64,000 nt of DNA, taken from positions 56,379,415-56,443,414 of the forward strand of contig OY987300.1 in NCBI GenBank assembly GCA_963920635.1, in the 5' to 3' direction. The stretch's first letter is position 1. Every line of letters begins with the position of its first letter. The stretch comes from Pseudeuparius sepicola (lineage: Eukaryota; Arthropoda; Insecta; Coleoptera; Anthribidae). Both the position numbers and the translations under genes were made by a program. Under the pieces are notes generated by a model. That model made no database searches, had not been told where the DNA came from, and was given only the letters and a program-made list of their open reading frames with translations. Of this stretch, positions 22,500 through 34,082 are shown one piece after another.

Positions 22500-22814
22500 T
22501 AGCTATTATAGCGATCTAGTTGGCCAATTTGAATGGCTGTTTACTCTAACAATAGCGAATTCCTGGCTTTCCTACGTAGTTTTTTCTCATTTTTTTGGAT
22601 TTGTGCACTTACTGGTTCATTATTATTTTATACCCTGGTCCTGTTTGTTAACAAATAATTTGTTTGTATAATGTTTTCCCCTCTTTTTCTACTTTTAAAT
22701 TTACCTTATGACATATAGTTTTGAATGTACAATGCCATTATGGCTGCGTAAGTCATTTGTTTGTATTTTGTTTATAACTTATTTAACTTATTTACATTTC
22801 TGTGTTGTAGTCTT

Positions 22815-22860
22815 GGCCTGAAGATGTGATTAATTTTTAAAAATCACGAAACCGGTCGCC
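22815..22860 (+). ncRNA. Hammerhead ribozyme motif (Penelope type), copy 1
   Basis: All core elements are present in order. Stem I 5' strand GGC (22,815-22,817); CTGAAGA (22,818-22,824); stem II GTGATT/AATCAC (22,826-22,831 with 22,842-22,847); GAAA (22,848-22,851). Stem III is the self-complementary ACCGGT (22,851-22,856), the cleavage base is C22,857, and the stem I 3' strand GCC (22,858-22,860) pairs with GGC. A stem III made of a palindrome implies activity as a dimer, as reported for minimal hammerheads of Penelope-like elements. It lies in the 3' region of the recognised Penelope copy. Confidence 0.85.
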
Positions 22861-23137
22861 TATTTGAAAAAATAAATTTGAGCTGTGAGAATATCAAGAC
22901 CTTAATTTTTATTTACCAAAAAATGGACTCACACGGAGTAACAGAAATATTAACTAATAGTGCTATTCTTATGCCAGCGGATCAAAATGTATTGCTGGAC
23001 AACAGTCAAACCTAAACCTGAAGATAATGAATAAGCAATGACCAATGATAGTGAAAATGAAAGTGAAAACGTGTATGAGTTTAAGTGGCAACGAGCAACT
23101 CCGTGCTGCCAGTGAGCGTTTCCATGCAATCACTATA

Positions 23138-24231
23138 CAGGGTGTTTCTAAATTATGGTTCCAACGTAATATGACATTAAACAATGTCATTTTGAACAAA
23201 AAGTTTCCTATAAACATGTGTCCGAAAATGCATGATAAGAATGTTACAGGGTGATGAGAGTATTAGTTTGAAAAACATTTTTATCGCAATAACTTTTACA
23301 GAAGTTATGCAATTCAAATGAAACTTGGTGCAATCCTTTAGTAATTGAAGGGCAGCAATTTTGTGTAAAAACCGTCCGATATTGAGGACCGAATCTAAAT
23401 CTGTTGTATTTTTGTATTTGAGGGATACGTGAAAAATATTGTCTATGAGTCAGAGATAGACAATGAACCCCAGTTATGTGCGCAGATAGAAGAAGCAAAT
23501 CCAAGAGTTTTCGACAACCCGTATTTGTTTAGATGCGTTCAAGGAAATGGCGGAGTGTTTGAGCCACTTTTGTAAAAGTCTGGTTTTATCTCTTTATGCG
23601 GTATTCCTGGCGGTGGGGATCCATATGGTCGTAGTCGTCGGGCTAAGTACCCCGTTGCAAGTAAGTTATCAGCTGAGGAAAACCAAGAGGTCCCTAACGT
23701 TTTAAATCGCGCCGCTTCAAGTCTGCCTGAAAAAAAAAACAAGTGTTTTGTTCGATTTTCCGTAAAAAAGACAACCTAGTGTTATACCTACGTTCGCGGC
23801 CATCGTGTAAAAACAGTGCGACTAGTTACTAGTACCTACCTACACACAAGATATATGAGTACTGCATCCGAAAGGAAAATCATCGATACATCTGAAACGT
23901 AGGTTTTTGCATGCTATTCGCTAAAAGAACCATTAAGGAGTTGTCCAAAAATTAGTTGAAATACGATATTTCAAAAACTGCGAAAAAGCGATACATCCGG
24001 CAACGCTGTTCAGTGAAATCGAGAAGAGACGTTGCAATTCGCCTTGAAACGCGACCACGCATGGGGGCGTGACCAGGGGCGTCGGAATTAGGGGTTTTAA
24101 TAGCGCTTTGAAAGAATTATTTCTGGCGTTAATATAAACTTTGGAAAAATTTTCATTGCAGATTCATTACAAGCGCATTTTCCCTACCTGCCCTTAAAAT
24201 TAATGTACCAACAGGTGACTGATACACCCTG
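23138..24231 (+). mobile_element. Tc1/mariner-like DNA transposon remnant
   Basis: The left end is TA-CAGGGTGTTTCTAAATT (TA at 23,136-23,137) and the right end ACACCCTG-TA (TA at 24,232-24,233), giving a 1,094-bp element with short inverted ends. It holds a fragment of a DDE transposase C-terminus at ~23,395-23,575. Most of the transposase gene is missing, so this is an internally deleted, dead copy. Confidence 0.65.
23395..23575 (+). pseudogene. C-terminal fragment of a DDE transposase
   Basis: The frame reads VKNIVYESEIDNEPQLCAQI, then EEANPRVFDNP and NGGVFEPLL followed by a stop. This matches the layout of a common insect transposase C-terminus (lKdxVYxtxI..LxxrI..., ending NGGHFEHLL). 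The expected FEH is decayed to FEP. The catalytic domain upstream is absent. Confidence 0.55.
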
Positions 24232-24233
24232 TA

Positions 24234-26630
24234 TGTACACGTTACAACCTCAATTTTCCTGCATTAATTTACCTTTTTGTACATTTTCAAAAATGAAGAT
24301 AGTTTACTCTAAACTACTACTCATACATATTAAGCTTCAATAACACTCTATACTCTATGGTACTAATAATTAATTACTGATGTGGCCCATGTGGCCCACA
24401 GCTGAGTTTGACACCTATCAGCAGTTATTTCCAAAACAGCAAGGTCCAACACGATTTGTTTTATAATTTGCACCTTCGACTATTTCTCGTTATCGGATTT
24501 GGCATGTTTAACGAAATCTTATTCCAGCGAGATTTTAGAGAGAGTATTATTTAAAGAATTAGTTTTCTTGTCGTTCGTTTAGTCACCGTTATCAATTAAG
24601 ACTTTGTGACCTTTCATGATTCTTGGGGGTATGCGGTCTCAAATTTACGGCTTTTGCAGGACAGGATTCAAGGTAGATTCTGATCATAATAATAATTGAA
24701 CAATAAATTTTGGTTATAGATATTTTTCATCTCTTTTAATAAATAAAATTCAAATTTAATTTCAACAGGTTAGTCCATAAATACATGTTATCAATCAGCG
24801 CAAAAGCTTCTTTATAGGGTATTGTTGCGACAGAAGGAGACTGTATATTGATTTGCTGTAGTCGAAATGGTTGTCCCGTTTGGTCTAATTTGGCCCACTT
24901 CGTATATCTTAAAATAACCCAGATTCCATGTTAACCCCCAATTTGTGCATCATGTATACAACATACAAAAGTACTTTCAATTTTTTAGAGAATGTTAAAA
25001 ATTTGGTGAATGCGAAGGGAATGACTTTATTTTCACATTTATCTAATACCTACTTCCTCCAAATTTCTCATTGTCATAAAATACAATTCTCTGCGATTTC
25101 AGATATTTTTTATTATTTGTTATTTGGTTTTAAATTTCGAAAGCTTTTCAACAGATTAGTGATTTCGGTTTTGATTGCCTCTGAAAAACATAGTCTTTTC
25201 ATATTGCGATTCAACACGTTTCGGCAATTTCTATGTATACATGTAAATTTACAAAATTACGTTTTAGTATTTGGTTCCATGTAGCGTCCGAATGAGGTGC
25301 TAATCCGGCTTATACTGGGTACTCCGAGAGGATTTTCAAACTAATAAATTTACGGCTTTATTTAAGCCCCGAAAACGTAAGACGACCCTCATAGTATGGA
25401 AACTCTGAAATCCTAGTCCCTCACAACTTGGCGCAGATTTGCATATTTGAATATCAATTTTATCGCGTCTCCACGACTTGAATGTAATAACCGGGAGTTT
25501 TTAAGAGAAGGGAGAGCTATAATTGAAATAATAAATCAAGGGACACTTAGGCGTGTTTTTGTACTCGAAGGGAATCTAGATTAAAATGGAAGAGACCGTA
25601 AACAGAGTTGAGTGGTAGAAACTGTTACGAAAACTTTGTGAGATATATCGTTTCTTAAAATGGCATTTCCACCCTATAACCGTAAATAGAGTTCAGTAAT
25701 AGTTTAAAGAAAGAAAATAAAGCAAAACTGTGCCGAAGTTCTATAACTCTCGTAAAGCTGAAATTCCACTAAAACTACTGTTATAAATAACTTGTGTTCC
25801 CAACTTTATTGTAAGTTGAAATGGGAATCTGATACGTTCTAGATTTTTTCCCTATTCGAGTTTATTTGATTAGAAAAGTTTGGCAAACTTTCGTCTCACA
25901 GTGATCAGGGATATTATTTTGAGTATAGTAATTTAAATATTTTTCCTAAAACTTTATGCCGCTCAGTGAAAGATGAAAATTATTGTGTGTTTTTTCTTTT
26001 GTCGGTATTATTCGGCAGAAATCAGTAGAGTAAAATCTAGGTTCGCTACTTTTTAAAAATTAGCAGTCAAAATTACACATGTAGAATCTTGAAAAAGATC
26101 CATGGTAATTGAGCCACAGTTCCTTCTATCTCAAAAGGTATGGGCTCAAGATAATTTTTTTAGATAATGGTACTTACCTAATAGAAGTATAATTTGGTAT
26201 TTTCTTAAAAGATTTTTTTAATTGCAATAACAATTGAAATGAGAAGATATTTATTGAACCGTTTACCCGCGAATCAAAAATTCGGGATCGAAAATCTCTA
26301 GCTGAATTTCCGAACCTATCTCTATCTCTCTTTAATTTCCCTTGTTCAAAATTTATTCGTTTATCACTTTTATGTCTTTGTAACATTATTATTGATTAGT
26401 GGGTTACAATTTTGGGTTGAATCACAGAACGAAGTAAGTGCTTCAATTCTGTGGTTTTCCAGGAATGAACTTTTTCCGAATTTTGATTCTTATGTAGCCC
26501 TATTCTTGATACACCATTCAAACAGAAAGATTACAGAAATACAACAACTTAGCAACTTAGAAGTTGCCATTAAAAAAGTCAATAACGAAGAAAAGGTGTA
26601 TTTTCGTGCAAATTATATTTGTAAAATTAG
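24234..26630. other. Long AT-rich spacer, nothing recognised
   Basis: No repeats shared with the rest of the window and no credible gene. The longest frame (24,928-25,284, 118 codons) is rich in Phe/Leu/Ile/Lys, as expected for chance frames in AT-rich DNA. No domain is recognisable. Confidence 0.45.
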
Positions 26631-26678
26631 CATGGTAAAGCGCTTTCGGCTACATAGCCATCATCAGTAGGTACCACC
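26631..26678 (-). ncRNA. Hammerhead ribozyme motif (Penelope type), copy 2
   Basis: On the minus strand: CTGATGA (complement of 26,661-26,667), stem II GGCTA/TAGCC (26,648-26,659), GAAA (26,644-26,647), palindromic stem III AGCGCT (26,639-26,644) and cleavage base U (26,638). Stem I is the weak point: TACCA on the 3' side pairs with TGGTA only if four bases (CCTA) are left unpaired next to the core. The core is intact, but stem I may have decayed. No Penelope coding sequence is recognisable nearby. Confidence 0.6.
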
Positions 26679-27475
26679 TAGAAGAGAGTATGACATAACT
26701 TATAGAGAAGAGTCAACAATTTTAATATGAAAAGGAGGAATTAAACTTCTTGGTTATGTGATACTCACATGTCAGGTGTGTACAGAAAATTGGAGCTACT
26801 GAGTTTAATACAGTTGTAAAAAGACGATGGAAATCCCATGTCACACATTAAAATGTTAAAATGAACATCACAGCCATAAGCTTAACACATGTTGTATACA
26901 TTATTTTAAACAAAATTCATCGTAATAAAATTGGGAGGCCGATAGCCATGCAGTGCAGTGTTGAAGGAAATGAAGACAGTGGTTTCTGAAAAGTAACTAA
27001 ATCGGGCGGAAGACACCAGTGTCAACAAAGACCGCGAAATATGAAATTGAACATAGGCGTGCCAAAAATTATTATTCGAGCCGGCATAGGTGAAATCCAA
27101 AAAATTTTTGATAAATAAAAAATTAAAAATACTTTATGTAAATGTGGAATTTTTTTTTCTATTTAAAAATTTTAAAAATTGAGGAAAAGAGGATTACCCG
27201 AATGGGAATGGGGCCCGTAATTAAAAAAGTCCTTACTGTCATATATTTTTAGATTAACTTCTGCATAAATGTACCCGAGTTATACTTTTCAAAGTTTAGG
27301 GTTCTGATTGTCTTGGTTTTAGATTTTACCAGGGTCGGTTAATTAATTTGCCTTTTACTGTATAAACAAAGCTTCTATTTTTGTTTACTTCTTCTTAGTC
27401 TCATCCCTTTCTTAACTGCATTTTTGTTTTCAGATTGTAGCCCCTCAGCACAGCACAAGGTGAGTAAAATAGATA
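26679..27475. other. AT-rich spacer, nothing recognised
   Basis: No convincing gene or repeat seen. Confidence 0.4.
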
Positions 27476-27477
27476 TG

Positions 27478-28593
27478 CAGAGTGATTCAGTCATAATGTA
27501 CAAAATTTTAACCACAGGTGGAAAAAAATAGTTTTATACGAATATGAAATTTAGAAAATTCTAAAGTCAACCAAAAAACTAAAAATATATTTTCGGAAGC
27601 GCATTTAAACCCCTACCTAACGGCGCTTGCCTCGCTAACTGATAAGCTGGCTCGTCAAGGCTGGTGCGTAGTTGCCAGTTGCAAAACACATCGTAATTGT
27701 AGGTTTTTACGTTTTCACAGAAATTTCGAAATAGTGTGCTGTGACGATAAGTACATCATGGTTTAAGTAAATTTATTGTCTACCTCTTTGACTTTTCTTA
27801 TTTTGTTTATATTGTTCGTGAGCATCAGAACCTAAAGTCTATACAAGTTACAGAGGCAGTGGATCAAAACATTGGCTACCACGTGACCTATTCTCTTATT
27901 GGCCTGGCCGTCATAAAATGTCAAGTGTTTACTCGGCGAGCAGAATGCAGGGCCGGCTCTTCCCTCAGTCGAGTTTCCTGCATATTTTAGATCGGATCGC
28001 GAGCAGTATATTCTGCAAATTTATTTTGCTACTTAATTTAAGGAAATTTATAAAGATCCACGAAAGGTAAAAACACAATTTTTAGAACTTCTAAAAGAAT
28101 TAGTTCAGAATTACTAGCCACTTTGAATCTCATATTAGTCCGACCCTGGTAATCGATCGCAATGCAGTCATGTGACTTTGTTTATATGTACTGCCGCTGT
28201 AACTTGGATAGACTATAGTACTCTTTAGCGCGTACAAGAAATCTGTTATGATACGGTGATAATCCCACTGGCGAATGGCGTATAATAAAACAACGACTCT
28301 ATGATGAGATATTTCCATAAGATTGTGTCGGTAGTAATTTTTCTACTATGGTGCCGCAAGCAACAACCGGGTCGCTCCGTCGGGTCGTTCACCTAACAGC
28401 TGTCGGCGGCGAGTGGGCTGGTTATTGGTACGCCGTAACTGCGCGTTGCGCACAAGCGGTAACATAGTATACCTGAGCGCCGTGAGTAATAAGGTTGATT
28501 TTTTTACTTCGGCAAAAAATACGCATTTTCCTTTTTAGTAGGCCTTCCCCAGTGTATGGGATACCTTTTTTACATCGGGACGGAATCACCCTG
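27478..28593. mobile_element. Possible DNA element with CAGRGTGATTC ends
   Basis: The left end is CAGAGTGATTCAGTC at 27,478. The right end, read inverted, is CAGGGTGATTCCGTC, ending at 28,593 and followed by TA. The left flank is TG rather than TA, so the duplication is not clean. If real, the element is ~1.1 kb and hosts the nested MITE at 27,835-28,215. Its right part (28,330-28,490) is unusually GC-rich. Confidence 0.4.
27833..28217. mobile_element. TA-flanked MITE (Tc1/mariner-like), copy 2
   Basis: The element is 27,835-28,215 (381 bp), flanked by TA at 27,833-27,834 and 28,216-28,217. It is the inverse-orientation copy of 16,222-16,606. The whole length matches, including GCAGGGCCGGCTCTTCCCTC and TTAGATCGGATCGCGAG, with only scattered differences. 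Confidence 0.9.
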
Positions 28594-28978
28594 TATATTA
28601 CTACATACTTATATTATTACATTATACTTCCTATGCGTATTTTAACCCACTTGTTATGCAAATGTCGGAAGTACGATTATATTTTACGCTCGATATAGAG
28701 AATGAATCATCTCTTTGTAGCCAGAAATTTTATATCAATATAGGTCCAATCCACAGTTTATAGAAAATATATTATAAACTGTGTCCAAATGGTTTGTTCT
28801 CAAGACACAGGGCATGAATATTTAAAAAAATATATATCGAATAATTTTTATATCTCCTAAACAAATAGAGATATTTAAATGAATTTTACGGCTTGATTAA
28901 GTCACATTTATATTTTTCAGAAATCAACTAAGCGTTGCCCAAAATCTTATTTATGGTTTAAGGAAAGAGCCTTTTCTA

Positions 28979-29380
28979 TAATGTGTCAAATATGAAACTG
29001 ATTGGCTACTTTTATTTTTGTGATTTTTCATGGGTTAGTTGTTTAGGCAAAGTGCCTTTTGTGAAGAATATACTGACAATCTTATTTAAGGTTGCAGATT
29101 ATTCTTTCATATCAGATTTTAAAACAATCGGACTACTTTAATTTTTATCGTTCTATTTGAAGAAAAACAAAATATTAAAGTAGGCCGATTGTTTTTAAAC
29201 CTGATACGGCGACATAATAATCCTGGTGAACATTTTCTTATAAAACTTTTCGATTTTATTTTCTCAAAATGCATATTACATAAATTGCAGCTTAAATAAT
29301 CACAAAAATCAAAGAAGGTCGATTATAATATTCAAATTTGTCACAGATTTTACAGAAAAGGCACTTTACTTGAACTAGAA
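28979..29380. repeat. Inverted-repeat element related to 34,083-34,815
   Basis: Nested inverted pairs are visible: 29,096-29,143 with 29,176-29,226 (ATTAAAGTAG(G/T)CCGATTGTTTT), and 28,979-29,030 with 29,300-29,350 (TGTG(T/A)CAAAT... and TTTTTGTGATT). Short modules such as AAAAGGCACTT and AAGTAGGCCGATT recur in the 34-kb element, suggesting a common family. There is no coding sequence. Confidence 0.55.
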
Positions 29381-29384
29381 ATAA

Positions 29385-30785
29385 GTTTTTGTGTCCCGCT
29401 AAGGGATACTTGATTTCTGAAAGTGAATTTTAGTGATAGTTTGAGAGCCACTAATCACAATGTCGCTTCATTATTGAAACGATGTCTTCCTACTATAGCG
29501 TTGCCATACTTTCAGATAATTCCTTGAAAATCTGTAAAAGTTTGCAAATTTCCACACCTCTCATGGGGTATAGCAGCGGCGCGTTACTTTTTTTAAGCAG
29601 GTGTTCGCCTGTAGCCCTATCATCCCGCATAAAATAATAACCACATTTACCACTTCACTAATTATTTGTTTTCACCCTTCACTATACTTTAACGACACAA
29701 CACTCCATTTCTTAATAACGTAGCACTCACCATAATCTATTAATAATCATATTTGCCACATCATACTAATTTCATTCCTAACACAAGCTTCCATTCTTCT
29801 CTGCGTAAATTTTTTATTACAGTATGGTGGCTATTTTTAATTTCATTCGCAGCCGCTTATACATACACACCTAAAGGAGATTTCAGCAAACAACTTATTA
29901 TCCAGCAAGAACAAGTTCTTAACACTACAATTATTATTCGCCTTCAAAGGAGCTTTTGTGACACTCCTTCCTCTTGGCTATGTATACAATGCGACCGTAA
30001 ACCAGTGACAATGAAAGTGTTTCTAAGTGCAATAGCAATTTTGTCATAGTTCTGGTGATTTCAACAAAAATAATCAAAAACAAACCTTATAGGTGTGCTT
30101 TGGTAAATAAGTCTAACTATTTTGTTTGAAAATATGTCCATATTGTCCAGTAAATTTTTGGGAGTCAATTCGGATAAAGGTCTGTCGCGTTTAAGAGTCA
30201 TATTAATTCCTTGAGTGTCAATCTAAAAAGGTTAATTTATCGTCTTCGCAAATTATCCCAGTTTACTTCAGACACGGTCAGCATACAAGAGCCTCTACCA
30301 AAGTTAACTAATTAATGACCATATTGCATCATAATTTGGGGTAACTACAAAATGGTTTTCTCTTTTCAAACAATAGAAAATGGCAATTAGAGGCCATCTT
30401 CTGCAACTAACACACAAACGCTTTCTAGTACAAGCAACACAACTTCGAACCATGAGCAACAACGAATAAAGAACTTATCCTATAATCGTTTTACCTACAT
30501 ATGAAATACACAAATTACTTATGAACAAGTCATCATAATTTAGAATATTTTCAATTTCCGTTCAATGTAATTAGGGTTAATACTTTATTAATTTTAACGG
30601 TGCTAAAAGCCAATGTCAGTTTCATTGTACTTAAATGTGTGCCATTTTCTAAGCAGGTAAAGCGTGAGTGTTATTAGTTTTCTGAAGTAGGCCTTAATAA
30701 TTGGTGTAGGTAAAGAAATGCAAGCCCTTTTATAGATTTATAGATAGATTTCTTAAGTAACGTATGAAAAATTTAATTCTGTGGA
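29385..30785. other. AT-rich spacer, nothing recognised
   Basis: Includes a 98-codon plus-strand frame (29,753-30,049) with one hydrophobic stretch. It resembles no known family, and I treat it as fortuitous. Confidence 0.4.
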
Positions 30786-31105
30786 AAGACCAAAGGGCCA
30801 GAAAACGTTAACGTGACGGCCCTGTATATATAGGAGATTTGGAAGGCAATTTCCGTGCGGGAAGGGCTTAAGGGAAGTTTCGCGAACCAAAGTTTGCCGA
30901 AACTTATGCGGGTGCTCTGCCGGCGCTCATGCAGGTGCCGTGTTTTACCAGCGCCCAAGACTCTAATTAAACGGCCGTTTTAATTAACGCGGTAAATTAC
31001 CCCCTAAATTAAATTCCGGTGCCAGTTTATCTAAACTGGGAATTCCCGCGGGAATTAGAAACAACCTGGAATGGTTGGAGCGGTCGGCAGGCACAGCTGA
31101 AAGGG
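30786..31105. other. GC-richer island, candidate regulatory DNA
   Basis: Contrasts with its surroundings in G+C and CpG. It contains TTTAATTAACGCGGTAAATTAC-type homeodomain-like cores (TTAATTAA near 30,979-30,986) and no protein-like frame. Regulatory role inferred only. Confidence 0.3.
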
Positions 31106-32455
31106 ACTACAGCTATAGTTTGCGTTGGAGGTTAGGTACAAGGCCATTTTGTGCTGTTCACAATTCAACACCTTATTGTGCAGGTAAATATAGTAATTGG
31201 GTTAAAAATTCCCATGCTAAATGTCAAATACAACCTAATTTCCGTAACCCCTAATTTGCTGTTTAGTTTTACAGTAGGTATTGTTCGAAACACTTTTAGA
31301 AAGATTTCGGACAATAATTATTGGAGTTGCAAGTTAGCTTCAAATAACTTATTTGGAAAGGACATTTAGCCTTCTTCTGGCTATGTTCGAACAATAAAAT
31401 TTCCATAATAGAAAATAAAAGCAGCAAAAAGCAGACAATGCAACTGTTATCCGGCTTGCTATAATATATAGATTTAATACTACATAAACAATTTTTATCA
31501 GTAACTTTGTTTAACATGTCTGAAGTTGTACCTACAGTCTTTTATATTCTACAAATTTTTTTTTGTCTTCTTGTTTGTCCGAGAAAACATTTGATAACTC
31601 AGGCAAATTACTTGACTGTGTACTTTTGGTTTTATTTTTATAACATCGCGTTTAGAGATTTTTATCAGTTCAAAAAGAGTATGTGGATCTAACTTCAGAG
31701 TTTTAAAAACTCATCTCGCTATATCTAAACATGCTACGACTATGCTGTTTTCATTCCAATCAGGGCAAACATTGTTAAAAACTCGCACTGAGAGTGCAAA
31801 GATAATCTAACCTTTAATAAGTGGTCCAAAGACATTGCGATGTTAAAAGATTACTATCTGGAAGAGGTTATGTAGCTCATTGATATTGACATATTAGAGA
31901 CATTTCTCCTGATACAAGTTTCTTTTAGAAATTCCTACTCTTGCTCCATTTGGTCACTTAGTTATTATTTTTGATATTTGAGCCCTGAAAACATAGAGAC
32001 AAAATTCATAATTATTCGTCTTCAACAATCTGTTTTTTTTTATTGTAGATAGTATAGCTAAGTTTGAAGCCGATTTAAATAAATACTTAATATTCAGACG
32101 AGATTACACAAACCAAATTTAGGTAAGTACCCATATTGTCTTCAAATTAATTCGACACAGGGACATAGTTTTTAAAGGTCAAAAATAAGTGTTTGGCTCC
32201 CGTCAAGGCCTACCTGATTTCTGATAAACAAAAAACGTTCTTACAGTCTTTCAACTCGTCAGTTCTTTCGCCTCGAAATGTTTTCGTTTGTCCAACTTGG
32301 AAACACGAAAGTTAAACCTTTTCAAAATAAGTAGGTAGGTATGCGGTTTTCTTGATTTTCCTTCCTGGAGTCCATTTTAAATTTAAAATTACATTTTGAA
32401 TACATTATCAGATAGCATGGCAACCGGTATGTATCCTTTTAAGCAAAACCACTGA
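31106..32455. other. AT-rich spacer with a repeat fragment
   Basis: At 32,190-32,230 a short segment (GGCTCCCGTCAAGGCCTACC then TGATTTCTGA) resembles arm sequence of the 34-kb inverted-repeat family. Otherwise nothing is recognised. Confidence 0.35.
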
Positions 32456-32640
32456 GAGAACTGGATCCCGCTTCCAACCAACGCTTCGGCGGTTTTAGCT
32501 TAATTAGACGGAATGTTGTTATTTACGATAATTGTGTTTTCTACGATTAAGGCGGTTATGGTGGTCGGATATCGTTTAGGGTTTTCGGCAGGTCGTTTTC
32601 GTTATTAATTATAACATTCTCGAAATTGTTTATCACCACT
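32456..32640. other. Short GC-richer island
   Basis: CpG-containing segment with several ATTA/TAAT cores (for example TTATTAATTATAAC near 32,604) and no open frame of note. Candidate conserved non-coding DNA. Confidence 0.25.
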
Positions 32641-33129
32641 AACGTTCGAACAAAGATAAGAAGGTGTACCAATGTACTTTAAACTCGAAATTTGTATGCA
32701 GGCTTTATTTGACGCCATCATACCAGCTAGAAATATACAGTTTTAGATTGATAACTGTAAAAAGGAATGTAATAACCGAACTTACATAACGTATTTTTAT
32801 ACTTTTGATAGGAAGCTTTCCTTCTCAGTGGCACGCAGTGAGAACAGAGGGAGTGAACCAAACATTTTGTGTCATGAAAATCCACCTATTATTTTTTTTA
32901 GGCTAGTCTCTAGCATACACTGTGAAAGCAAAATATAGTGTAACCACTGTTTCATCGAGCCGGATTTGATAATGTTTTCCTACGAAAAGAACATAAGTCC
33001 CTTCAAATAATTGTACTTAATAAAAAAATATCCGTGCAGATTTAAAACGTTTAATTTCTATTCTAAAACAATTAGTCGCCATAGGCATTCATTCTTGTTT
33101 TTCATGAATATTTAAGAAGAACAGGCGAT

Positions 33130-33300
33130 CCTCCAGATAATTCGAAATTGTATTTCCCCCCGTCGGGGTTCTCGGGGGTAGGCGCCTACCCCCGTTTTAT
33201 TTGTTTGCACGCCAGCCGTTGAATTTGCATTTAGAGTAGGTTCAAAACTTTCTAACAACAAATCCCCAACGGGGAGCAGAATTATTCTTTTAAAAGTTGG
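33130..33300. repeat. GC-rich patch with a perfect 22-bp palindrome
   Basis: Positions 33,173-33,194 form a perfect 22-bp palindrome, two copies of CGGGGGTAGGC back to back. Smaller inverted blocks flank it (CCCCGTCGGGG just upstream, CCCCAACGGGG at ~33,267). The surroundings are AT-rich. It could be a dimeric protein-binding site or a hairpin; no element ends are seen. Confidence 0.6.
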
Positions 33301-34080
33301 ATGGCGCAAAATATCTTTGTTGCTCTTCTTGTTCCGGTATATCTACACTGCGTTGCACTTCTCATGAGTACGTACCTCGTATCTCAGGAAATAAACGGAT
33401 TAATTTCAAATTTAGGTGGGAAGTAGGTATGCATGTACTCAAAATGTGATTGTTTTGTCTCAATTAACTTTGATATTGCCCACTGATATAAGTCCCCGTG
33501 TGGAAAATTTTTGGTCGATTTTTCAAAATATATATTATTAGCAAAATATACACATTAGCTATTTTTTATAAAAAAATTTGATTTTAGATATTTTGTATTC
33601 AGCTTCATCAAAAATATACGTCTTTGAATAATTCGCGTCCCTTCCCGGACATACATTTTGGAATTTCAAGAAAGTTAGATATAATAATAAGGTTTTGCAC
33701 TTGATTTCTTGACTTCTTCCGGTTGATTTACGCTGCATAAGTCCATCTTCGAGGTTGATTTCTAACAAAATTATACTTAGGTGATTTTGAAAAGAATTGG
33801 CTGACTTGACACTTCTGTATCGAATATCAAGATGATTTCCGCTTTTTAGGGCCAAGTTGAATTGAATCTGGTTGTATTTCCGAGGCATTTTAAATATTTC
33901 TTTATTGCATCAAGTTTTCATTTGAAATCATAACTTGAAGTGCCAATTTCGGACAATTTCAGTTAAATAATACTGCAAAAATGTGCTAAGTGCCAGCGAT
34001 ACAATAAGGTGTTCATCTGTTGTGGTAAATATGGCACTCACTGTATGTGCTAACCTAATTATTTTTCTAAATGATCTATG
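33301..34080. other. AT-rich spacer, nothing recognised
   Basis: Only chance frames such as 33,559-33,888 on the minus strand. Confidence 0.4.
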
Positions 34081-34082
34081 TA

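Larger units (their letters stand above)
21288..22945 (+). mobile_element. 5'-truncated Penelope-like retroelement
   Basis: It contains the C-terminal half of a Penelope reverse transcriptase, a linker, a GIY-YIG endonuclease and a 3' untranslated region with a hammerhead ribozyme motif. It starts abruptly inside the RT, so it is 5'-truncated. It is inserted into the right copy of element X; the left copy shows the empty site. An exact target duplication is not clear, with GTTAA-like against ATTAA-like flanks. Confidence 0.85.

Noticed and set aside
24928..25284. 118-codon plus-strand frame
   Set aside because: Phe/Ile/Leu/Lys-rich chance composition in AT-rich DNA, no domain, no splice context.
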